A DNA stretch of 64,000 bases from Aquisediminimonas profunda (GTDB taxonomy: Bacteria; Pseudomonadota; Alphaproteobacteria; Sphingomonadales; Sphingomonadaceae), in the NCBI RefSeq assembly GCF_019443285.1, contig NZ_CP080327.1, positions 1,732,001 through 1,796,000 of the forward strand, read 5' to 3'. The position numbers were made by a program, and so were the translations under genes. Shown here in pieces: positions 17,081 through 24,738 of this stretch (its first letter is position 1; the number at the start of each line of letters is the position of its first letter). The notes below the pieces were generated by a model. The model was given only the letters and a program-made list of their open reading frames with translations. It was not told the DNA's origin and did no database searches.

Positions 17081-17721
17081 CAGTTGCTCCTCGAACTTTC
17101 TTGTTTCAGCTCACCTTCGCCCGTTGGCTTGCGGTTCCGATAGGAATTGATCGCCTTTGACGCCGTCGAAGCGTCGTTCGCGCCAGTCGCCCGCTGTCCG
17201 TAAATCAGGTCTTCCGGGTTCGCGACCATGGCAGCAAGGTTCGAATTGATGCTGCATCCATAGTTGGACATGGTGTTGGAATTGAAATCGTTACCACCCT
17301 TGTCACTCCAGTCAGGGCAGTTCGGCACCTTTGCCGTTGTGCGGCTGACGACGACGCGAACCTTACCAGGGGCGATTTCGCCATTGGTTACAGGGGCGGT
17401 TGGGTCGATGAGCAGGCCATAGCGCGCAGCCACATCGGCAACCGCCTCCCGTGCCGCAGCATCGCTGCCGCCGGCCGCATCGACCGACACGTGGTCGCCA
17501 TAGCCAAGTCGGAGGGATTCGAACCAGCCGGCTACGCGGCTGGATTCACCAGGTGCGAGGCCTTCATAGCCCGAATTGACGTCCAGCACATAGTTGGATT
17601 TGCTGACGACCGGCTGATGGACCGCCTCAACGCCCCGATTTTGGGTCCCGCACGCGGTGAGCGCGACGCTCATTCCAATCAGGGTTGCAAAGTGGGATGC
17701 ACGCATGACTTTCATCTCCAT
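17080..17721 (-). CDS. cpaD: CpaD, pilus assembly lipoprotein
   Basis: This 213-residue CpaD-family protein has a lipoprotein signal peptide ending in VALTAC. Typical blocks are DVNSGYEGLAPGESSRVAGW, RVVVSRTTAKVPNCPDWS and YGCSINSNLAAMVANPEDL. CpaD accompanies the CpaC secretin in the outer membrane. The start may be the ATG at 17721, 17715 or 17706; the last has GGAG eight bases upstream and gives MRASHFATLIG. It lies 8 bases after cpaC. Confidence 0.9.
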   Translation of the reverse strand: MEMKVMRASHFATLIGMSVALTACGTQNRGVEAVHQPVVSKSNYVLDVNSGYEGLAPGESSRVAGWFESLRLGYGDHVSVDAAGGSDAAAREAVADVAARYGLLIDPTAPVTNGEIAPGKVRVVVSRTTAKVPNCPDWSDKGGNDFNSNTMSNYGCSINSNLAAMVANPEDLIYGQRATGANDASTASKAINSYRNRKPTGEGELKQESSRSN

Positions 17722-17729
17722 GATTGGGG

Positions 17730-19388
17730 TTAATTTCCGCTGAAGCCAGGCGCTGGGGCCGCTTGCGAAGTCTTCGTCTGCTTGTCGGTTGAAGGCTTCG
17801 CGCTGGCACCGACCGAAGGCGCGACAATCGTTGCCGGCGGGGCTTCTGTCGGGACAGGGCGCTTTTCGCCCGAGTCACCGGAATGCGTCTGGCCGAGCAG
17901 AATGCGTTGTGCATCTGTCGCAGCCTTGAACCCGTCAGTCGGGAGCGCAATCTGGTTGGCCGATACAGGCTTGACGAGATAAGGCGTCACAATGATCACG
18001 AGTTCGGTTTCGCTCTTGCGATACCGTGTGGACCGGAACAGGGCCCCAAGAACCGGCACATTGCCGAGCCCAGGCGCTCGATCAATCGAGTTGGTTTGCG
18101 AATTGCGCATCAGGCCGCCGATCATGAAGGACTGACCGGAACCAAGCTCCACAGTCGTTTCAGCGCGGCGAGTTGTAATGCCAGGCACGGTATAGCCGTT
18201 CAGCGTGACCGAACCTTCGTTCGTGAGCTCCGACACTTCCGGGCGGACGCGCATTGAGATGCGGCCATCGGCAAGGACCGTCGGGCTGAACGCCAGGCTG
18301 ACGCCATATTGCTTGTATTCGATCGAGACCGAACCCAACTGCTGTGAAATCGGGATCGGGAATTCGCCACCGGCGAGGAAGCTGGCGGTTTCGCCCGAAA
18401 GCGCCGTCAGATTCGGCTGGGCGAGCGTCGTCACCAGGCCTTCGGTTTCAGCAAGGTCGATGGCGGACGCCAGGTCCAGACCGAGGAACTTGCCTGCAAG
18501 GCCAATTGAGGTCTTGCCCGCGCCAAGGCCAAGATTCTTGAAATCATACGCTGTGCCGACGCCGCCAAAAATCGGGAGGCCCGTGGCAGGGTTGATTGTC
18601 ACCGTACCGGTGGCGCCCGGAAAGAAGTTCGATGCAGGCACGGTCGGAAAGCCGGTCGTCGGGATATTCCCGATGGTTCCGAAATTGCGGCCCTGCGAAA
18701 TTCCGAACAGGAACCCGCCGGTTGTGTCACGGTTCAGCAGGTTGACCCCGAGTTCCTTGACCAGCGTGCGGCTGACTTCGGCAATCTTGACCTGCAGATT
18801 CACCTGCAATGGCGTTGCAGTCCGCAGGCGGCTGACGACCTTCGTGTCGTCGCCCACAAAGGCCTGGACGAGCCGTTCTGCCTCTGCACTGTCTTCCGGC
18901 CCAGCAACGGTGCCGGTCAAGAGGACAAGGCCGTTCATTGGCGTGCTCTGGATGACCGCTTCCGGCATCGCGAGCTTCAGCATCGAATCGATGGAATTGG
19001 TGTTCGTGCCGGCCCGGACGTTCGCCGAATAGACGACTGTTCCGGAACGGGTTGTCGCGAACACGCTCGATTCGCCTGGCTTCTTGGCAAACACATAGAT
19101 CTGCGTTGCCGAACGAACCTGGACGTCAGCTACATCTTCATTGGCGACGAAGACGTCACTGATGGGAGCGGACAGGTTGATCAGCTGACCGCGACCGACT
19201 GAGAGGTTCAGGTCCGTTGAAGGACGTTGCGTGCGCGGGGCGCCGCTCGAAACATTGACCGCTGGATAGGACTGGTTCTTTTTCGGTGCGGCGTCTGCTG
19301 CGATTGCGCTGACCAGCATCGCCGATCCGGCAATCATCGTGGCAAGGCGCATGGCCGAGGCACTGGCGAAGAGTTGCGATTTTTTCAT
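17730..19388 (-). CDS. cpaC: CpaC/RcpA, outer-membrane secretin of Tad pilus
   Basis: This 552-residue secretin has a signal peptide (MKKSQLFASASAMRLATMIA...ADA-APKK). A pilus-specific N-terminal domain has GQLINLSAPISDVFVANEDV, and a BON-type segment lies near VLLTGTVAGPEDSAEAERLV. The secretin domain includes VEIKIAEVSR-like VNLQVKIAEVSRTLVKELG, GGEFPIPISQ and GSGQSFMIGGLMRN. It forms the pilus exit channel. The ATG at 19388 is chosen for the signal peptide and a GAGG Shine-Dalgarno; the reading from 19415 overlaps cpaB. Its start lies just one base past the cpaB stop. Confidence 0.94.
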   Translation of the reverse strand: MKKSQLFASASAMRLATMIAGSAMLVSAIAADAAPKKNQSYPAVNVSSGAPRTQRPSTDLNLSVGRGQLINLSAPISDVFVANEDVADVQVRSATQIYVFAKKPGESSVFATTRSGTVVYSANVRAGTNTNSIDSMLKLAMPEAVIQSTPMNGLVLLTGTVAGPEDSAEAERLVQAFVGDDTKVVSRLRTATPLQVNLQVKIAEVSRTLVKELGVNLLNRDTTGGFLFGISQGRNFGTIGNIPTTGFPTVPASNFFPGATGTVTINPATGLPIFGGVGTAYDFKNLGLGAGKTSIGLAGKFLGLDLASAIDLAETEGLVTTLAQPNLTALSGETASFLAGGEFPIPISQQLGSVSIEYKQYGVSLAFSPTVLADGRISMRVRPEVSELTNEGSVTLNGYTVPGITTRRAETTVELGSGQSFMIGGLMRNSQTNSIDRAPGLGNVPVLGALFRSTRYRKSETELVIIVTPYLVKPVSANQIALPTDGFKAATDAQRILLGQTHSGDSGEKRPVPTEAPPATIVAPSVGASAKPSTDKQTKTSQAAPAPGFSGN

Positions 19389-19389
19389 C

Positions 19390-20409
19390 TTACTTGCCTC
19401 CCACCGGAATGACATCCGGCGTCTTGTTGCTCCCGCGGAGAACCTTCACCACCGGTCCATATGCTTGTGGATCTGCTGCGCCGCCCGAATAGGCTGGGGC
19501 ACTTGGCGCTGCACCAGGCGCAATTGACTGGCGCGGGACCGAGCGACGCTGGAACCGCGAAACATCTGCACCCGTCACGAAGGTAGTGTCGGTATCGACC
19601 GGACGCGATGCTACCGCGAGCAGCATGCTCTTTTCGGCCTTTGGATCATTGCCCTCGGGAACCTTGACTTCGCCTGCTGCAATGGCGCGTTCGAGTTCGG
19701 CCGTGTTGTCGGCGATCGAGCGCAGCGAGAGAGAGACGCTGCCGATTGTCTGGGCAACCGCAATCTTTTCTGCGATGCGTGGTGTTGCTTCGAGCGTTAC
19801 GGTCGCAACGACTTTGACAAGCTTGTTGCCTTCATCGTCTTCCGGAACGGTCGACTGATCGACGGCAAGAACGCGGACATTGCGAATGAAGGTCTCAGAG
19901 GTCTTCAAGGCCGGGCCGCCGCCATCGCCACTGACTGTCTGGGTCAGCACGAGGTCAACACGGTCTCCCGGGAAGACGAAGCCGGCGACGCCGCTTTGCG
20001 CCGAAACCGGCACAGTCACTGCGCGCATGCCCGGGCCGAGGGCCGCAGCAAGGAAGCCACGATCGCCGGACTTGACGAGCGCGCCCTTGGTCAGCGGCTG
20101 GCCAGCCGTCACGGCCGTGCGAACAACTGTTCCCTGCAGGCTTGCCGGATCAGCTTCGCCCTTCACATAATAGGCATTCTCGATCAGCTCGGAGGGCCAG
20201 GGCTGATAGCGGAAGCTATCGGCTTCTATGATCGTGCCGACTGGCAGCGAACGTGTCGCGACCAGGATCTGTGGACCGTCCTTTGCCGGCATCACTGCAG
20301 CAGACACTTGCGGCGCAGAGGCCTGGCTGAACATGGTCTTCGCCATGAACGCAGTGCCGCCCGCGACGATCAGTGCTACAACGAGCAGGATAATCTTCTT
20401 CGCATCCAT
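19390..20409 (-). CDS. cpaB: CpaB/RcpC, pilus assembly protein with SAF domain
   Basis: This 339-residue protein has an N-terminal membrane helix (KKIILLVVALIVAGGTAFMA). The SAF domain (about 48-110) has ILVATRSLPVGTIIEADSF, and the RcpC-type periplasmic domain has VTVPVSAQSGVAGFVFPGDRV. RcpC/CpaB is thought to stabilise the secretin complex. The C-terminal tail is rich in Ala, Pro and Gly and looks disordered. It lies between cpaA (47 bases upstream) and cpaC. Confidence 0.92.
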   Translation of the reverse strand: MDAKKIILLVVALIVAGGTAFMAKTMFSQASAPQVSAAVMPAKDGPQILVATRSLPVGTIIEADSFRYQPWPSELIENAYYVKGEADPASLQGTVVRTAVTAGQPLTKGALVKSGDRGFLAAALGPGMRAVTVPVSAQSGVAGFVFPGDRVDLVLTQTVSGDGGGPALKTSETFIRNVRVLAVDQSTVPEDDEGNKLVKVVATVTLEATPRIAEKIAVAQTIGSVSLSLRSIADNTAELERAIAAGEVKVPEGNDPKAEKSMLLAVASRPVDTDTTFVTGADVSRFQRRSVPRQSIAPGAAPSAPAYSGGAADPQAYGPVVKVLRGSNKTPDVIPVGGK

Positions 20410-20456
20410 GATGCCGAACCCCCGAAATTACAGGTCAAACCCAATGAGACAGGTCT

Positions 20457-20930
20457 TCACCCAAAATGGTTAAGATTTCGTTCGTAGATGGCCCACATCC
20501 CGGCGAGCGAAATTGCGATGCCGTAAGGTATCTCGAGCTGGCCCTCGATTTTCATCAATTTGTGCCGCACCAGCATGAAAATTGTCAGAATTCCGCCAAT
20601 GATCGACATGACGATCACGAGCCGCATCATGGCAAGGCCCGGGAACCAGAGTGCGAGGCCGCCAAGCAGCTTTACGTCGCCGCCGCCCATTGCGCCCATT
20701 GCGAACAGGCCAATGCCGATTGCAAAGATAACGGATGCGACGGCGACCTGAATGGATATTTCAGGCCAAAGGCCAAGTCCTGCGGCCCACCAGTAGAGCG
20801 GTGCTGTCAATGCAACGGTCGCCGTTAGCCAATTGTCAATGCTTCGGCGTCGCCAATCCGTGATGGCCCCGACCAGAAGCAGAGTTGCCAACAGTCCCAG
20901 CAGGACGATTTCCGGTGTTCCGATCCTCAT
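20457..20930 (-). CDS. cpaA: CpaA/TadV, type IV prepilin peptidase
   Basis: This 157-residue A24 peptidase has about five membrane helices. Both catalytic aspartates are present, in AITDWRRRSIDNWL and MGGGDVKLLGGLALW (the GxGD-type motif). It removes the leader peptide from Flp prepilin. It is the first gene of the minus-strand Tad cluster. No Flp pilin gene, which is often next to cpaA, is seen nearby. Confidence 0.92.
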   Translation of the reverse strand: MRIGTPEIVLLGLLATLLLVGAITDWRRRSIDNWLTATVALTAPLYWWAAGLGLWPEISIQVAVASVIFAIGIGLFAMGAMGGGDVKLLGGLALWFPGLAMMRLVIVMSIIGGILTIFMLVRHKLMKIEGQLEIPYGIAISLAGMWAIYERNLNHFG

Positions 20931-20978
20931 AAGCCTGTGCCAATAGGACCAATCACTTACGAAAAAGTAACCATAGCC

Positions 20979-21926
20979 ATGACTTCTCCGCTCAGTGTCA
21001 GACGTTCCTATCCAGACGGATCCCGCTTTGACGCCGTGCAGATGCGCGATGGCTGGCCGTTGCGGACCTTTGAATGGCCGATTGAGGGGCAGGCGGCCGG
21101 ATCGATCCTGTTTCAGGGTGGCCGAGGCGACATTATCGAAAAGTACCTAGAGGTATTCGATCACTGGCATGGGCTGGGCTGGAATATCACCGCCTTCGAT
21201 TGGCGTGGACAAGGCGGCTCGGGGCGCCTCTCCGCCGATCCGCATGTCGGGCATTGTACCGACTTCGGTGTCTGGATAGATGATCTTGCCGAATTTGCAG
21301 CCGACTGGACGAAGCGTAGTGCCGGCCCTCATGTGATCATGGGGCACAGCATGGGCGGCCACCTTGTACTCCGTGCATTGGCAGAAAAGCGCATCTCGCC
21401 CGACGCTGCTGTGCTGATCGCCCCCATGCTCGGATTTGAGACAGGCCCGCTGCCACTGTCGCTCGTTGCCTGGCTCGTGAGGCAACTCGCGCGCTTCTGG
21501 CCAGAGCGCGCAGCCTGGAAAGTCAATGAACGGCCGGCCCCGCGCGGGGCATCGCGGCAGAATTTTCTCACGTCGGATGTGGATCGGTACAATGACGAGC
21601 TCTGGTGGAAGCATGAGAAGCCCGAACTGGAACTTGGCCCACCCAGCCTCAAATGGCTTGAACAGGCCTATGGCTCGGCACTCGCACTTGAGGCTTCCCG
21701 AGGCATTGGCGAAATTCGATTGCCGGTTCTGTTGATCGGCACTTACGGCGACCAGCTTGTGAGTCCTGCGGCCATACCGCGCTTTGCAAAGAGAATTCCC
21801 GGTTCAACGCTCAAGATGTTCGACAAAAGTGTCGCGCACGAAATCCTGCGCGAACGCGATGGCCCGAGGGATGAAGCGATTGCCCTGATCGACGCACTTC
21901 TTGGGAAGATTGGGGCAGGCCGCTGA
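20979..21926 (+). CDS. Alpha/beta hydrolase, lysophospholipase-like (PldB type)
   Basis: This 315-residue hydrolase has the Hydrolase_4/serine aminopeptidase S33 fold: AFDWRGQGGSGRLS, the nucleophile elbow in MGHSMGGHLVL, LLIGTYGDQLVSP with the acid residue, and VAHEILRERD with the catalytic His. It is probably a lysophospholipase or monoacylglycerol lipase; the substrate is not shown. The ATG at 20979 gives MTSPLSVRRSYPDG. An upstream GTG at 20937 is possible but would leave only six bases to the divergent cpaA. The FAD oxidase gene overlaps its stop by one base. Confidence 0.85.
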   Translation: MTSPLSVRRSYPDGSRFDAVQMRDGWPLRTFEWPIEGQAAGSILFQGGRGDIIEKYLEVFDHWHGLGWNITAFDWRGQGGSGRLSADPHVGHCTDFGVWIDDLAEFAADWTKRSAGPHVIMGHSMGGHLVLRALAEKRISPDAAVLIAPMLGFETGPLPLSLVAWLVRQLARFWPERAAWKVNERPAPRGASRQNFLTSDVDRYNDELWWKHEKPELELGPPSLKWLEQAYGSALALEASRGIGEIRLPVLLIGTYGDQLVSPAAIPRFAKRIPGSTLKMFDKSVAHEILRERDGPRDEAIALIDALLGKIGAGR

Positions 21927-23038
21927 TGCATTACGATGTTGCAATTGTCGGAGCTGGAATGGCAGGCGCGAGCCTTGCCGCGGAACTGGCAGCGGACATG
22001 TCCGTTCTGCTGCTGGAGGCCGAGAGTCAGCCTGGCTATCATGCGACCGGCCGTTCGGCGGCTTTCTGGCACGAGACCTATGGCGGGCCCGATGTGCAGC
22101 CGCTGTCCAAGGCGTCGCTGTCCTGGCTTGCAACACCACCGATCGAAGTGGGGGCAGGGTCTTTCCTTTCGCCCCGCGGTGCAATCACGCTGTGCCGGTC
22201 TGGAGAACGAGACAAGCTGCAGGCCTTTGCAGATTCCTTTGCGGCAAACGGCCTCAGTTTCGAATGGCTCGACCGGTCGGGCCTTGATCAGCATTGTCCT
22301 GGCCTGAGGCCGGACTGGACATTGGGCCTGCGTGAACCTGACTGTGCAGATATCGACGTTGCTGGTGTCCATCAGGCCTATCTTCGCATGGCTGCACGTC
22401 GTGGCGCTGTTCTCCATTGCAATGCAGCCCTGACGTCAGCGCGAAGAGGCGGCGCGGGCTGGAACCTCGAAACGCGCCATGGGTCGTTTTCCGCACAGGT
22501 TCTTGTCAACGCTGCCGGAGCCTGGGCGGATGAGGTAGCTGCCATTGCGGGTGTGCGACCGATTGGCATCACGCCGTTCCGGCGAACAATCATCCAGTTG
22601 CGCTTTGATAGGCCGATCCCGAGAACTCTGCCCCTGACGATCGATATCAATGGCCAGTTCTACTTCAAGTCGGACGGCGGTGACGGACTTTGGCTCAGCC
22701 CCCACGACGAAACGCCGTCACCGCCTACCGATGCTGCGCCTGAGGAATTGGACATAGCAATAGCGATCGACCGGCTTGAACACGTGGTCGAATGGCAAGT
22801 GAGGCAGGTAAGCCACAAATGGGCCGGTCTCCGGAGCTTTGCGCCGGACCGCCTTCCTGTTTACGGATTCGACATCGCGGATCCCGATTTTTTCTGGTTC
22901 GCGGGGCAGGGAGGCTTCGGGATTCAGACCGCGCCTGCCGCTGCCAAGATCGGCGCAAGCTTGCTTACGGGCAAGTCCGCTGCGCCGATGATCGAGAATA
23001 TTGACGCCGCGCGATACGCGCCAGCCCGATTTACTTGA
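21926..23038 (+). CDS. FAD-dependent amino acid oxidase-like oxidoreductase (DAO family)
   Basis: This 370-residue DadA/DAO-family flavoprotein has the FAD dinucleotide site VAIVGAGMAGASLAAELA at the N-terminus, a central NAAGAWADEVAAIAGV block and the C-terminal WAGLRSFAPDRLPVYGF and FFWFAGQGGFGIQTAPA. Family members oxidise D-amino acids, glycine or related amines; the substrate cannot be told from sequence. Its ATG overlaps the hydrolase TGA by one base (TGATG), so the pair is coupled. Its 3' end overlaps the convergent DUF1508 gene by 8 bases. Confidence 0.88.
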   Translation: MHYDVAIVGAGMAGASLAAELAADMSVLLLEAESQPGYHATGRSAAFWHETYGGPDVQPLSKASLSWLATPPIEVGAGSFLSPRGAITLCRSGERDKLQAFADSFAANGLSFEWLDRSGLDQHCPGLRPDWTLGLREPDCADIDVAGVHQAYLRMAARRGAVLHCNAALTSARRGGAGWNLETRHGSFSAQVLVNAAGAWADEVAAIAGVRPIGITPFRRTIIQLRFDRPIPRTLPLTIDINGQFYFKSDGGDGLWLSPHDETPSPPTDAAPEELDIAIAIDRLEHVVEWQVRQVSHKWAGLRSFAPDRLPVYGFDIADPDFFWFAGQGGFGIQTAPAAAKIGASLLTGKSAAPMIENIDAARYAPARFT

Positions 23039-23204
23039 GCGTTACTATTTCAGCCGAGCTCGAGTTCTGGACATTCTCGATGCACTTCATCGCTCCGGCC
23101 TTGGAGGCATAGCCCTCGCTTGCGGTTGCAAGGATGTTTCCATTGCCATGGCGCAGACGCCAGCGATGTTCGCCCTTCTTATCCTTGTACACCTCGAATT
23201 TCAT
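23031..23204 (-). CDS. YegP-type DUF1508 small protein
   Basis: This is a 57-residue minus-strand gene. The protein begins MKFEVYKDKKGEHRWRLRH, continues GNGNILATASEGYASKAG, and then AMKCIENVQNSS. The FEVYKDKxGxxRWRL and ILAxSxGYxxKxxAxxxI patterns are those of the DUF1508/YegP domain, a small beta-alpha fold of unknown function that is often present as one or two copies. AAGGAG lies ten bases before the ATG. Its tail overlaps the FAD oxidase gene by 8 bases tail to tail. It follows rnhA by 30 bases and may be cotranscribed with it. Confidence 0.88.
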   Translation of the reverse strand: MKFEVYKDKKGEHRWRLRHGNGNILATASEGYASKAGAMKCIENVQNSSSAEIVTLK

Positions 23205-23234
23205 AGCCCCGACTCCTTCTGGTGGAATCGCAAG

Positions 23235-23690
23235 TTATGCACCGCTTGCCTGTGCAATCAAGGCTGCATCGCTGGCCAGTCGGTCTGCCCGTTCATTGTC
23301 CTCATCGCCGGCATGGCCTTTGACCCAGACCCAATCGATCCTGTGCCGCGCCGTGGCCTCGAGAAGCTCCTGCCAGAGCTCGGCATTCTTGACCGGCTTC
23401 TTGTCGGCGGTTCGCCAGCCATTGCGCTGCCATCCATGGATCCAGCGCGTGATTCCGTCTTTCACATAGACGCTGTCAGTCACAAGGGTCACATGACACG
23501 GGCGCGTGAGCGCCTCAAGGCCGCGAATGGCTGCAGTCAATTCCATGCGGTTGTTGGTCGTGTGCTTCTCGCCGCCTGACAATTCCTTCTCTCGCGTACC
23601 GGAGCGGATAAGGACGCCCCAGCCACCGGGCCCCGGGTTGCCCTTGCAGGCGCCGTCGGTGACGACTTTCACGCGGGAAAGCTCATTCAT
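23235..23690 (-). CDS. rnhA: Ribonuclease HI
   Basis: This 151-residue RNase H (EC 3.1.26.4) removes RNA from RNA-DNA hybrids. All four catalytic acidic residues are visible: [16 protein letters not shown] (Asp), [10 protein letters not shown] (Glu), [12 protein letters not shown] (Asp) and [11 protein letters not shown] (Asp). The basic [20 protein letters not shown] protrusion is the type I handle. It overlaps thrB by four bases (ATGA), a usual alphaproteobacterial pairing. Confidence 0.96.
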   Translation of the reverse strand: MNELSRVKVVTDGACKGNPGPGGWGVLIRSGTREKELSGGEKHTTNNRMELTAAIRGLEALTRPCHVTLVTDSVYVKDGITRWIHGWQRNGWRTADKKPVKNAELWQELLEATARHRIDWVWVKGHAGDEDNERADRLASDAALIAQASGA

Positions 23691-24625
23691 TGCGCGGCGT
23701 AATGCTCAAGGCGCCGAAGAAAGGCGAGCGGATCCTTGCGGGTGACGAGCGCATCGGTTGGTGTGTTGAGCCAGTCCCACGCGCGTGTCAGGAGGAAGCG
23801 CAGACACGCGCCGCGCGCGAGGATCGAAAATGCGGCGCGCTCATCGTCGGTCAAACCGAATGTTTCCTCATATCCGTCAAGGATCGCGTCTCCGATGGCA
23901 GCATCGAATCCCGTGCCGTCGTTCTGAAAACTCCAGGCTGCATGGGTGATCGCGACATCCCAAGCGCGCACTTCGGTGCAGGCAAAGTAGAAGTCGATCA
24001 GTGCGCTTACCGAGCTGCCGACCATCAACACATTGTCCGGAAACAGGTCTGCGTGAATAACGCTCTTCGGCAGGGTTGCTGGCCAGTGGCTGTTGAGGAA
24101 CGTGCATTCCTTGGCAATTCGTTCCCTCAGGCCAATCTGGATTGCATCGAGATCTTCTCCACAACGCTCGGCAAGGTCGAACCAGCCTTCCGGACCCAGA
24201 CTGTTCGGCCGGCTCATCTTGAAGCTTGCTGCCGCTTTGTGGACTTGGCCCAGCGCCGCACCGACGGCATGCGCTTGGGCAGCGGTCGGATGGGAAACCG
24301 ACAGACCTTCCGCAAATTCGATCAGCGCAATGGTCTTTCTATGCCAGACAATTGTTGCGGCGCCGCTCTCAGTATGGCGCGCGCGAGGCACTGGGCAGCC
24401 ATTGTCTGCCAAATGGTCGATCAGCGAAAGAAAGAAGGGGAGGTCGTTGGTGTCGACACGCTTTTCATAGACAGTCAGGATGAAACGGCCATCCGTTGTA
24501 TCCAGAAGGTAGTTGCTGTTCTCCACGCCCTCGGCAATGCCCTTGGCAGAAAGCAGGCTGCCCGCGCCGAAGGCATGGACAAGCTCCGCCATGTCTTCCG
24601 CGGGAATATGTGTATATACGGCCAT
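23687..24625 (-). CDS. thrB: Homoserine kinase (APH-fold, ThrB type II)
   Basis: This 312-residue enzyme (EC 2.7.1.39) phosphorylates homoserine in threonine synthesis. It has the aminoglycoside-phosphotransferase fold used in alphaproteobacteria: [19 protein letters not shown] for nucleotide binding, and the catalytic loop [15 protein letters not shown] with [17 protein letters not shown]. In many relatives ispH precedes thrB-rnhA; here a divergent ydbH gene lies upstream instead, so the transcript starts at thrB. Confidence 0.94.
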   Translation of the reverse strand: MAVYTHIPAEDMAELVHAFGAGSLLSAKGIAEGVENSNYLLDTTDGRFILTVYEKRVDTNDLPFFLSLIDHLADNGCPVPRARHTESGAATIVWHRKTIALIEFAEGLSVSHPTAAQAHAVGAALGQVHKAAASFKMSRPNSLGPEGWFDLAERCGEDLDAIQIGLRERIAKECTFLNSHWPATLPKSVIHADLFPDNVLMVGSSVSALIDFYFACTEVRAWDVAITHAAWSFQNDGTGFDAAIGDAILDGYEETFGLTDDERAAFSILARGACLRFLLTRAWDWLNTPTDALVTRKDPLAFLRRLEHYAAQ

Positions 24626-24738
24626 AACGTCAGCCGCCGTTCAGGGTCTGAGGGGCAAAAAGTAAAATCATCAGGGTTTGCCCCGTAAAGGAGGGTCTTG
24701 CCCGACGCAATTCGCTTGATTGCGCGAGGTAAAGCCGC

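Noticed and set aside
23001-23579. 192-codon plus-strand frame over DUF1508 and rnhA
   Set aside because: Both minus-strand genes have clear family motifs and ribosome binding sites; this frame is their shadow.
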